A stretch of DNA of 64,000 nucleotides from Laspinema olomoucense D3b (GTDB lineage: Bacteria; Cyanobacteriota; Cyanobacteriia; Cyanobacteriales; Laspinemataceae). The stretch lies in the NCBI RefSeq assembly GCF_025370785.1, contig NZ_JAMXFA010000002.1:124001-188000 (forward strand), read 5' to 3'. The position numbers and the translations under genes were made by a program. Of the stretch, positions 54,574 to 62,317 are shown one piece after another (the first letter of the stretch is position 1; each line of letters begins with the position of its first letter). The notes below the pieces were generated by a model. The model did no database searches and was not told the DNA's origin. It saw only the letters and a list, made by a program, of their open reading frames with translations.

Positions 54574-55662
54574 TCATTTTAAAATTTTGACAATCTGTTT
54601 CGCTGCCTGACCTGTACCGTAAACTGTACGGGAATTCAGATCGCCATCTGGTAAAGTCAATGAATTGAAGACTTCACATCTAACTACGATATCACTTTTT
54701 GGTGGCACTAATCGATTCCACCTTGATTGCACCAGTTCAACCCACTCTGTTTCCTCCCGTAATATGACGCAAGGAACTCGGTAGAAAAAGGCTTCTTTCT
54801 GCACCCCACCAGAATCCGTGACAATTAAACGAGCATTTTTCTCCAGCATAACCATATCCAGATATCCAACAGGTTCAATTATTTGTAAACAATTAGAAAC
54901 CGGAATCATTAGATTATTTTGCTCTAAAGCTTTGCGCGTTCGAGGATGTAGAGGGAGTAACACTGGAATCTCTGCTGCTACCTGCATTAGTCCCCTAAAA
55001 ATTGCCTGAATATTTGCAGAGTAGTCTGTATTTTCTGCTCGATGAATGGTCGCAAGTATGTACCCTTTTGACCGAAGATTGAGATGCTTTAAAATAAAGC
55101 TATAAATTGCCGCTTTTGACCCATAATATAGGGCCGCATCATACATGACATCACCGACTAAATGAATGGTTCCCTGATGAATACCTTCGCGACGTAGATT
55201 CTCTACTGCTACTTCGGTGGGGGCAAACAACAAATTAGAAGCGCGATCGGTTAGCACTCGATTAATTTCTTCGGGCATTTGCCAATTAAAAGAACGTAAT
55301 CCTGCCTCTATATGAGCCACGGGAATATGTAGCTTGACTGCTGCGAGTGCCCCTGCCAGAGTTGAGTTGGTATCACCGTACACTAAAACCCAGTCTGGTT
55401 TTTCTTCCAGTAAAACTCCTTCAATTGCTTCTAACATTCGCCCAGTCTGAGCGCCATGAGTCCCAGAGCCAATACCTAAGTGATAATCTGGTGGGGGAAT
55501 TTCCAATTCTTGAAAAAATACCTCAGACATATTGGCATCATAATGTTGTCCTGTATGCACTAATATTTCTGTTATGTCTGGGGTTGAACGTAAAACCCGA
55601 GATACTGTTGCAGCTTTAATAAATTGCGGTCTTGCTCCCACAACTGTGGCAATTTTTAACAT
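54574..55662 (-). CDS. UDP-N-acetylglucosamine 2-epimerase, non-hydrolysing (WecB/WbpI type)
   Basis: 362 residues, ATG at 55662. Family blocks are VVGARPQFIKAATVSR near 7, HTGQHYDANMSEVFFQELEI near 36, VYGDTNSTLAGALAAVKL near 94, HIEAGLRSFNWQMPEEINR near 117 and VTDSGGVQKEAFFYRVPCVI near 287. The enzyme inverts C2 of UDP-GlcNAc, or of the diacetamido-uronic derivative in the case of WbpI. With the WbpB/D/E genes upstream the WbpI role is likely, but plain UDP-ManNAc production is equally compatible with the sequence. Confidence 0.9.
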   Translation of the reverse strand: MLKIATVVGARPQFIKAATVSRVLRSTPDITEILVHTGQHYDANMSEVFFQELEIPPPDYHLGIGSGTHGAQTGRMLEAIEGVLLEEKPDWVLVYGDTNSTLAGALAAVKLHIPVAHIEAGLRSFNWQMPEEINRVLTDRASNLLFAPTEVAVENLRREGIHQGTIHLVGDVMYDAALYYGSKAAIYSFILKHLNLRSKGYILATIHRAENTDYSANIQAIFRGLMQVAAEIPVLLPLHPRTRKALEQNNLMIPVSNCLQIIEPVGYLDMVMLEKNARLIVTDSGGVQKEAFFYRVPCVILREETEWVELVQSRWNRLVPPKSDIVVRCEVFNSLTLPDGDLNSRTVYGTGQAAKQIVKILK

Positions 55663-55691
55663 TACATATATCCTGACCTGTAATTAATTTT

Positions 55692-56504
55692 TTAGGTTTT
55701 AAACCTTTTATGCAAAGTTATAATCCAAACTTCTTGTTCTTTTTTAGGCCATATAGATTTTAGCAATTCTTTAAAATAAGAGGGTTTTGCTGGTAATGAT
55801 GGGGGAGAAGATTGGAGGTTTATGTTTGATGAAATTAAAGATCCTGAAAAACCACATTGAGGGCATAAACTGTAATCGGGCATAACATTTTTTTTTATAA
55901 ATATATTTGACAGATTGAATCCTATCAAAAAACTCCAGGCATAAACTTCTCGGGTCACTATTTTATAATTTATGACTTGAAAGTCCTTAAATAACTCCTC
56001 ATTTTTTTCTAAGTCAAAACTCCTCATATGATATATTGGATTAAAATGACAACCGCAGTAAAAACATTTTACATTTTTTCGTTTCTCGCGATAAGGAACG
56101 GCTACTAATATATAATTTTTAGCAACTCTTTCAATTTCTGTCAAGCACTTATTATAATTGATATAAGGCAAATGCTCAATCACTTCCAAAGCAGATACTA
56201 AATCAAATGAGTGATCTTCAAACTGAAGATTGTCAATCGAACCTCGCAAAATATCAGACTTACATACTCTACATTCAATTGCTGCTTTAGATCGCTCTAC
56301 TCCTAAATAATTAATCGGCTTATTTTGAGTTTCTAGATAGCTAATAAAAGCTCCATTTCCAGTGCCTACATCTAACAAAGAAGTCACACAGCCCGGAATC
56401 ATATCAGCACATTGCATAAAGCGTTTTAGCTCTAAGTCATTTTTTAAATACCTTTCTTTTGGCCATAAATCTTTATTTTCATAGTAATTTAATTCATTGT
56501 TCAT
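55692..56504 (-). CDS. Class I SAM-dependent methyltransferase
   Basis: 270 residues, ATG at 56504. Motif I, TSLLDVGTGNGAFISYLETQ near 41-60, and post-I, LGVERSKAAIECR, are present; FDLVSALEVIEHLPYINYN near 100 is motif II. After the fold there is a Cys pair region (CFYCGCHFNPIYHM near 147) and a second Cys pair (YSLCPQCGFSGSL near 211), which suggests a bound zinc. The substrate is unknown; location points to the glycan. Confidence 0.82.
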   Translation of the reverse strand: MNNELNYYENKDLWPKERYLKNDLELKRFMQCADMIPGCVTSLLDVGTGNGAFISYLETQNKPINYLGVERSKAAIECRVCKSDILRGSIDNLQFEDHSFDLVSALEVIEHLPYINYNKCLTEIERVAKNYILVAVPYREKRKNVKCFYCGCHFNPIYHMRSFDLEKNEELFKDFQVINYKIVTREVYAWSFLIGFNLSNIFIKKNVMPDYSLCPQCGFSGSLISSNINLQSSPPSLPAKPSYFKELLKSIWPKKEQEVWIITLHKRFKT

Positions 56505-56557
56505 ATTTTTTATCCTTTACTAATTGTTCATTAATATTAAAATCAATAAAAACTATT

Positions 56558-58006
56558 TTATTGATTTATTGAAATAAAATAGTTTTTATTTTCCCACAAG
56601 AGCCAACAATAATACATGAAAGTTAACCCAAAACTAAAACAAAGAAGTAACCAGTCATCAGCTTTCGCAATATACAAAATACTCATGATAATTCCAGATG
56701 GAACAAATAGGAATAAGTTTTTAAAAATTATCGTAAAAAATTTCTTATGGCTAATTCCTGACAACTCAAATACTAAAATGCCCAAATATCCATAAACCAT
56801 AATTCCTGAAATACTAAACAAGCTCAGTGCAACTCTGGCATCACCCATATATCCTCCTAACGACAAGGATAGCAAGCGAGATGTAAAAATCAATAACTGT
56901 ATCCAAAATAATTTTTTTTGTTTCTCCAATATAGTAAAAACCGTACTTAACGGAGATGAAATAAACCAAAAAAATGACCAAACTCCTAAAATTTGAACAT
57001 AAACGCCTGCTTCATACCATTGATTTCCAAAAAAGACTAAAAAAAGATTTCCTCCGATTAAAGTTAACATTAATATAGGAAATAGTGAAAATTTAACTAA
57101 ATAATTAAATGTATTTTCAACCGTTCTAGCGAGAGTACAATCATGTTGGGCAACAGAAGCTCTTTGGAAGAATACTTGACTGATAGATTGACCAATTAAA
57201 TTCATAGGGAGACTAATTATGCGAAAGCCTAAAGCGTAATATCCTACAGTTGTCATTGAAAAAAAAGCCGACAATAAAAAAGCGGGTAATTGCCAAGAAA
57301 TATTGTTAAACAACGAAGCGGATAAATCATACAAAGGAAATCTGTAGTGCCGTTTTAGCCCTGATATCATTCCCCCCATACTGATACTGTGCCGTAACTT
57401 AAAACCATCATCGCGCCAAATTTGTTGTCCCAATACTAAACTCGAAAGAGCGGAACCTACTACACCAGCACCAATTAAGACTCCTCCTGTTCGATAACCC
57501 ATGTAACCTCCACTCAGTTGTGTCCCCACTGTAGTTACTGAAGTGACGATCCGAGCGATTGATAAACGACCAAAATGCTTGGTTCGAGAATTCCAATAAT
57601 TTAGAGCCATAAACACTCCACTGAAAAAAACTGTCAGTGGGACTAACCCTAAGTACAAACCGAGTTCTTCGGAACTTAACCAGCCTACTATCAAGGGTTT
57701 TGTGAACCAAATCAGAGGAACTGATAAAGTGCTAGTTAAAATTACCAATCCCAAACTTAAGCCCAGAAGATTAGCAGCTTCCTCATCATTGTCTGGTAAC
57801 ATAATAGAAAGTTCGTAACGCAGACAAGAACCAACAGCCACAATAGTTGTAATAGAACTAAATAGCGCAGACAAACCAAAATTTTCAGGGCTATAAAAGC
57901 GAGTTAGTAAAGGCGAAACTATAATGCTTAGAGCTTGAGCAAATACTGTTCCAGAAACTAGCTTGAGTACATCTTTTGAAAAACTATTTTTTTTAGGAAG
58001 AATCAT
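56558..58006 (-). CDS. Wzx-type polysaccharide flippase
   Basis: 482 residues, ATG at 58006, overlapping the stop of the aminotransferase as ATGA. About twelve hydrophobic segments and the N-terminal pattern FSKDVLKLVSGTVFAQALSI and PLLTRFYSPENFGLSALF are those of the RfbX/Wzx and MOP superfamily exporters. It moves the lipid-linked repeat unit across the membrane. It has the standard location next to sugar synthesis genes. Confidence 0.92.
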   Translation of the reverse strand: MILPKKNSFSKDVLKLVSGTVFAQALSIIVSPLLTRFYSPENFGLSALFSSITTIVAVGSCLRYELSIMLPDNDEEAANLLGLSLGLVILTSTLSVPLIWFTKPLIVGWLSSEELGLYLGLVPLTVFFSGVFMALNYWNSRTKHFGRLSIARIVTSVTTVGTQLSGGYMGYRTGGVLIGAGVVGSALSSLVLGQQIWRDDGFKLRHSISMGGMISGLKRHYRFPLYDLSASLFNNISWQLPAFLLSAFFSMTTVGYYALGFRIISLPMNLIGQSISQVFFQRASVAQHDCTLARTVENTFNYLVKFSLFPILMLTLIGGNLFLVFFGNQWYEAGVYVQILGVWSFFWFISSPLSTVFTILEKQKKLFWIQLLIFTSRLLSLSLGGYMGDARVALSLFSISGIMVYGYLGILVFELSGISHKKFFTIIFKNLFLFVPSGIIMSILYIAKADDWLLLCFSFGLTFMYYCWLLWENKNYFISINQ

Positions 58007-59178
58007 TGAGATATCAATTTGCCTAAAAATTCTTTTAATACTTTTACAACCTTCACCTGGTTTGCATAACTAATCTCAGCCCAAATTGGTAAACTCAACA
58101 CTTCAGTTACCAACAAATCACTCACTGGGATCTTAGGATACTGTCCCTGATAAACAGGCAACTGGTCTTGCGCCACAGGATAATAAATCATCGACCCAAT
58201 TCCCTGCTCACCCAAATATCCCTTCACCTTCTCCCGTTTTCCATCCACAACCCGAATCGTGTACTGGTGAAATACATGACCATCCGCGAACTCTGGAGTG
58301 ATTATCCCCGCAACATCCGCCAATAACTCATTGTAAGTTTTAGCCACCTTACGTCTGCCCTCATTCCACTGTTCCAGATAAGGCAACTTCACCCGCAAAA
58401 TCGCCGCTTGCAACGTATCTAGACGGGAATTATATCCCAAAACTTCATTATGATACTTCTTTTTGGCCCCATGCACCCGCAACATCCGCGCTACTTCTGC
58501 CACATGGTCATCATTAGTGACAATCATACCACCATCCCCATAAGCTCCCAAATTTTTGGAAGGGAAGAAGGAATAAGCGCCGAGCTCGCCGATCGCCCCC
58601 GTAAATTTCCCCCGCAGTGACTCCCGCGTGGATTGCTGGCAATGACCATCACAAGACGAACAAGTTCCCCAATATTTTGCCCCAAAAGATTGAGCGCAGT
58701 CTTCAATCACCTTTAAACCATGCTCTTGGGCAATCTCCATAATCTGACCCATCGCTGCGGGTTGCCCATAGAGGTGAACAGGCATGATCGCCTTAGTCCG
58801 AGGGGTAATTTTGGCTTTAATCTCTTTGGGGTCAATATTGAAACTTCTGGGGTTAATATCCGCAAAAACTGGCTTTGCTCTCACATTGCTAATCGATTCC
58901 GCTGTGGCAAAAAAGGAAAATGGAGTAGTAATCACCTCATCTCCTTTCCCAATTCCCAGCGCCCGCAAGCCAATCACCAGGGCATCTGTACCCGAGTTTA
59001 CACCGATCGCGTGTTTAACTCCCACATACTGCGCGACTTCCTGCTCAAATAACTTGACATCCGGTCCCATAATAAACTGCCCGGATTCCAGCACGCGATT
59101 AATAGCCGCTTGAATCTCTGCCTTGATGCTCTGATATTGACGACTCAGGTCGAGAACGGGAATTTTTATCTCACTCAT
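58003..59178 (-). CDS. PLP-dependent sugar aminotransferase (DegT/DnrJ/EryC1; WbpE-like)
   Basis: 391 residues, ATG at 59178 overlapping the acetyltransferase stop as [24 protein letters not shown] near 61-80, [15 protein letters not shown] near 157-171, the PLP lysine Lys208 in [15 protein letters not shown], and [14 protein letters not shown] near 248 are typical. In the UDP-ManNAc(3NAc)A route, WbpE converts the 3-keto sugar to the 3-amino sugar. An insert not seen in ordinary members lies before the PLP-lysine block: C173-x2-C176-x3-C180 plus a Gln/Ser/Arg-rich stretch (see findings). Confidence 0.93.
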   Translation of the reverse strand: MSEIKIPVLDLSRQYQSIKAEIQAAINRVLESGQFIMGPDVKLFEQEVAQYVGVKHAIGVNSGTDALVIGLRALGIGKGDEVITTPFSFFATAESISNVRAKPVFADINPRSFNIDPKEIKAKITPRTKAIMPVHLYGQPAAMGQIMEIAQEHGLKVIEDCAQSFGAKYWGTCSSCDGHCQQSTRESLRGKFTGAIGELGAYSFFPSKNLGAYGDGGMIVTNDDHVAEVARMLRVHGAKKKYHNEVLGYNSRLDTLQAAILRVKLPYLEQWNEGRRKVAKTYNELLADVAGIITPEFADGHVFHQYTIRVVDGKREKVKGYLGEQGIGSMIYYPVAQDQLPVYQGQYPKIPVSDLLVTEVLSLPIWAEISYANQVKVVKVLKEFLGKLISQ

Positions 59179-59756
59179 ATAACTTTTACCACTTCCCTTT
59201 CAGAAACTTGCTGATATTTTGCCCCTGTTGAATCCACCGCATAGCCATTGCTGTCGAATGTGAGAACATCACCGTAGGCGCTCATCCAGCCGGTGATTTT
59301 CGCGGGAACACCCGCCACCATTGCATAAGCCGGTACATCTTTTGTGACCACTGCTCCCGCTGCGACAAATGCACTTTCATGGAGGGTGATACCACAAACA
59401 ATCGTAGCATTTGCTCCAATACTCGCTCCCCGTTTTACTAAGGTTGTAACGTAGTCTTCACGGGTATTGCGCGGAAACTCGCAACGGGGCGTTTTCACGT
59501 TGGTAAACACCATACTTGGCCCACAAAAAACGTAATCTTCGAGAATTACTCCCTCGTAAAGCAAAACATTATTTTGAATTTTGCAACTGTTACCAATCTT
59601 GACCGAGTTAGCCACGAACACATTTTGTCCTAATGTGCAATTCTCCCCAATTTTAGCTTTTCCCATAATATGAGAAAAATGCCAAACTTTGGTTCCTCTG
59701 CCAATCTCTGCGCCCTCATCTACATAGGTGGATTCGTGGGCGAAATAGTCGCTCAT
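59175..59756 (-). CDS. Left-handed beta-helix acyltransferase (WbpD-like N-acetyltransferase)
   Basis: 193 residues, ATG at 59756. Hexapeptide repeats run through the chain: [29 protein letters not shown] near 15-43, [31 protein letters not shown] near 52-83, [28 protein letters not shown] near 108-136. It is a trimer using acetyl-CoA. WbpD acetylates the 3-amino group to give UDP-GlcNAc(3NAc)A. The position between WbpE- and WbpB-like genes fits this. Confidence 0.9.
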   Translation of the reverse strand: MSDYFAHESTYVDEGAEIGRGTKVWHFSHIMGKAKIGENCTLGQNVFVANSVKIGNSCKIQNNVLLYEGVILEDYVFCGPSMVFTNVKTPRCEFPRNTREDYVTTLVKRGASIGANATIVCGITLHESAFVAAGAVVTKDVPAYAMVAGVPAKITGWMSAYGDVLTFDSNGYAVDSTGAKYQQVSEREVVKVI

Positions 59757-60805
59757 ACCAGCACCCCTTGCTCCATTTCAGTAAGATTAACAGGAATGCC
59801 ACCTCTTTCGAGGGATATCTGGCTCGCCTCCAATACTTTCAGCACTTTTAAGGCACTGATGCCATCAGTTAGGGGTTGCTTGCGCTCTTGGATACAATCG
59901 AGAAAATGTTGGCATTCTAATCTCAGCGGTTCTGCTTCCGGTATAAATAAGGTTGTTTCTGAAGTTTGGCGGGCAACGGGCAAACCTCCTTGCCACTCAA
60001 TTCCTTTGTCGTAAATTTTTAGCTTCCCTTCCCGAATGGTATCGTCAAAAACCGCCATTTTTTGATCGCCGACAACCACCAACTTTTGTTCTTTGAAAGG
60101 ATGCAACCAACTGACAAAAATATGCGCTTTTGTTCCGTCATTATACTGCAAATTGGTTGTTGTGACATCGACGATACCAGACTGCAAATAAGTACCCCCT
60201 GATGCACTAACGACACTGGGTTCCTGACCAATCAAACTAGAAATAACAGCAATATCGTGAGGGGCAAAGCTCCACAAAATATTTTCTTCTGCCCGAACTT
60301 TTCCAAGGTTGAGGCGGTTGGAATACATATATAAAACTTTGCCCAGTTCGCCGCGCTGAATAATCTCCTTCAAAAGGGTAACGGCTGGGTGATATTCGAG
60401 AATATGTCCCACCATGAGAATGGCCTTTTTTTCTCGGGCCAGTCCGACCAGTTCTCGACCTTCTCGATAGTGAAGCGCTAAAGGTTTTTCTACAAAAACA
60501 TCTTTACCCTGTAAAAGGGCTTGTTTGACTTGAGTGTAGTGCAAGGCTGCTGGGGTAGCGATCGCCACTGCCCGAGTCTGTTCGTCGGCCAACACCGCTT
60601 CAAAGTCTCCAGTTTTATGGACTTCTGGATAAAGTTGGGCTTGATTGTTTAACGCCGTTTCATTCTTATCGCAAATCCACCGGAGTTTACCGAGGTTTGC
60701 AAAATTTCGCACTAAGTTTTTGCCCCAATATCCGCATCCTATAGCAGCTACGTTGGCATAATTATCATTAACCACTCGTTCCTCACTCTTCTGTCTCAGG
60801 GTCAT
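59753..60805 (-). CDS. Gfo/Idh/MocA-family sugar oxidoreductase (WbpB-like)
   Basis: 350 residues. The ATG at 60805 is 2 bp from the stop of the small gene upstream, the most natural start; a further ATG at 60832 overlaps it. The NAD site is [20 protein letters not shown] near 20-39, and [16 protein letters not shown] near 110 is the family's Lys/Pro motif. In the WbpA/B/E/D pathway this enzyme oxidises C3 of UDP-GlcNAcA. The other member types (WlbA) do the same. It overlaps the acetyltransferase start by 4 bases, so the three genes are coupled. Confidence 0.9.
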   Translation of the reverse strand: MTLRQKSEERVVNDNYANVAAIGCGYWGKNLVRNFANLGKLRWICDKNETALNNQAQLYPEVHKTGDFEAVLADEQTRAVAIATPAALHYTQVKQALLQGKDVFVEKPLALHYREGRELVGLAREKKAILMVGHILEYHPAVTLLKEIIQRGELGKVLYMYSNRLNLGKVRAEENILWSFAPHDIAVISSLIGQEPSVVSASGGTYLQSGIVDVTTTNLQYNDGTKAHIFVSWLHPFKEQKLVVVGDQKMAVFDDTIREGKLKIYDKGIEWQGGLPVARQTSETTLFIPEAEPLRLECQHFLDCIQERKQPLTDGISALKVLKVLEASQISLERGGIPVNLTEMEQGVLV

Positions 60806-60806
60806 G

Positions 60807-61037
60807 TCAATAGCCCTTTGAGGCTTTTTCAAAACTAGGGCTGCACTGTTCTAATAACCGCCACGAAAGAGATAACTGTTTTTTTTGATGCTCTAGGAGT
60901 TTGGGAGATTCAAGTAAACAATTGACTTCCCTCAACATGGCCTCTTGTGCTTCGGGGAGAAGCTCTGCATAGTTTTGAACCTGCAAGTTTCGCAACACCA
61001 ATTTATAAATTGCTTCGATGTCGGTCATCCAGATCAT
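60807..61037 (-). CDS. Small hypothetical protein (76 aa)
   Basis: 76 residues; ATG at 61037, or at 61028 (MTDIEAIY). The sequence is helical and charged (LVLRNLQVQNYAELLPEAQEAML, then LLEHQKKQLSLSWRLLEQ), with no membrane segment or metal motif. It is packed between the epimerase (71 bp) and the WbpB-like gene (2 bp), which supports a real gene. I do not recognise the family. It could be an accessory factor of the sugar pathway. Confidence 0.6.
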   Translation of the reverse strand: MIWMTDIEAIYKLVLRNLQVQNYAELLPEAQEAMLREVNCLLESPKLLEHQKKQLSLSWRLLEQCSPSFEKASKGY

Positions 61038-61108
61038 CTACTAAAAAGCATGAGAGGTTTAAACGGCTTGAATTAAGGATGGATGGTATGAATACACTCC
61101 CCTCAATG

Positions 61109-62137
61109 TTAAGCAACCACAACATTCTTGGATGTGGTAAAACTCTCGATCGCATCGTCCAAAATTTCATCGAGCGATCGCGTGGGTTGCCAGCCTATAT
61201 ACTCGGCAATCTTGGATAAGTCCGGAAAACGCCGCTGCATATCTTCAAATCCAGGTGCGTAGGCTTGCCCATAAGGAATCGTTTGAATTTCAGACAGCTT
61301 GTTATTTCCTGTAGTTCCCACTCGATCAATAATCCGCTGGGCTAAATCTAAAATCGTAATCTCCTGTTGTGAGCCTACATTAAAAACTTCCCCAATGGCT
61401 TCGGAAGACTCGGCGAGGCCAATCAGTGCTCTGACTGCATCTTGCACATGGAGGAAGCAGCGGGACTGCTGGCCATCTCCATATACAGTGAGAGGTTCTC
61501 CCTGGAGTGCCTGTTGGATCAAGCGGGGAATCACCATGCCATAGCGTCCGGTTTGTCGGGGTCCGACGGTATTGAACAGACGGGCGATCGCCACGGGCAA
61601 TCCTTTCTCGTGATAATAAGCCAACGCTAAAAATTCATCCACCATCTTTGAGGCTGCATACCCCCATCGATTGCGACTGGTTGGTCCGAGTACCACATCA
61701 TCATCTTCTCGGAATGGAATACTATGTCCTTTCCCATAGACTTCTGAGGTGGAGGCAATGACGACTTTTGCCCGATACCGATGTGCCGTTTCTAGGACTT
61801 TCTCGGTTCCCATGATATTCGTCTTAATGGTCTGTACGGGATTTTCCACCACCAGTTTGACGCCCACGGCTGCGGCTAAATGAATGATGATATCCGCTTC
61901 TGATGCCAGTCTATCCAACACCATATCATTGGTGATGTCAGCGTAGGCAAAGTGAAAGTCTGGGCGATCTAGTAAGTGGCGAATATTATCGATACTTCCA
62001 GTTGATAAATTATCGATGACTCGCACTAGAGAGCCTTTATCTAACAATGCTTCTGATAGATGAGAGCCTATAAAACCTGCACCCCCAGTAATCAAATAGG
62101 TGGGGTAATTTCTGGATTGGAAATTTTTATTGATCAT
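61109..62137 (-). CDS. NAD-dependent sugar epimerase/dehydratase
   Basis: 342 residues, ATG at 62137. The Rossmann start is YLITGGAGFIGSHLSEALL near 14-32, followed by VIDNLSTGSIDNIRHLL. Catalytic residues are Ser in IASTSEVYGKGHSIPF near 128-145 and Tyr/Lys in WGYAASKMVDEFL near 160. FNTVGPRQTGRYGMVIPRLI near 187 is the family's substrate block. Closest in pattern to UDP-glucuronate decarboxylase, UDP-glucose 4-epimerase or a dTDP-sugar dehydratase; the exact reaction cannot be read from sequence. It lies between the tyrosine kinase and the Wbp-like genes. Confidence 0.88.
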   Translation of the reverse strand: MINKNFQSRNYPTYLITGGAGFIGSHLSEALLDKGSLVRVIDNLSTGSIDNIRHLLDRPDFHFAYADITNDMVLDRLASEADIIIHLAAAVGVKLVVENPVQTIKTNIMGTEKVLETAHRYRAKVVIASTSEVYGKGHSIPFREDDDVVLGPTSRNRWGYAASKMVDEFLALAYYHEKGLPVAIARLFNTVGPRQTGRYGMVIPRLIQQALQGEPLTVYGDGQQSRCFLHVQDAVRALIGLAESSEAIGEVFNVGSQQEITILDLAQRIIDRVGTTGNNKLSEIQTIPYGQAYAPGFEDMQRRFPDLSKIAEYIGWQPTRSLDEILDDAIESFTTSKNVVVA

Positions 62138-62317
62138 ATTTGTTTTGGGTGGTTTGGCAAGGTGGTGATGTAGTATTCTCAGGGGTTTTCAGAAACCCGG
62201 TTGAATTTTAAAATAAAATTTTGCATTTTAAAAATTTTATGGGCTAATTATTTCATACACTTCCTGTAATATTTCGTGAATTAATTGTGCCTAAAACTGA
62301 AAAAGTACAAAACCAAT

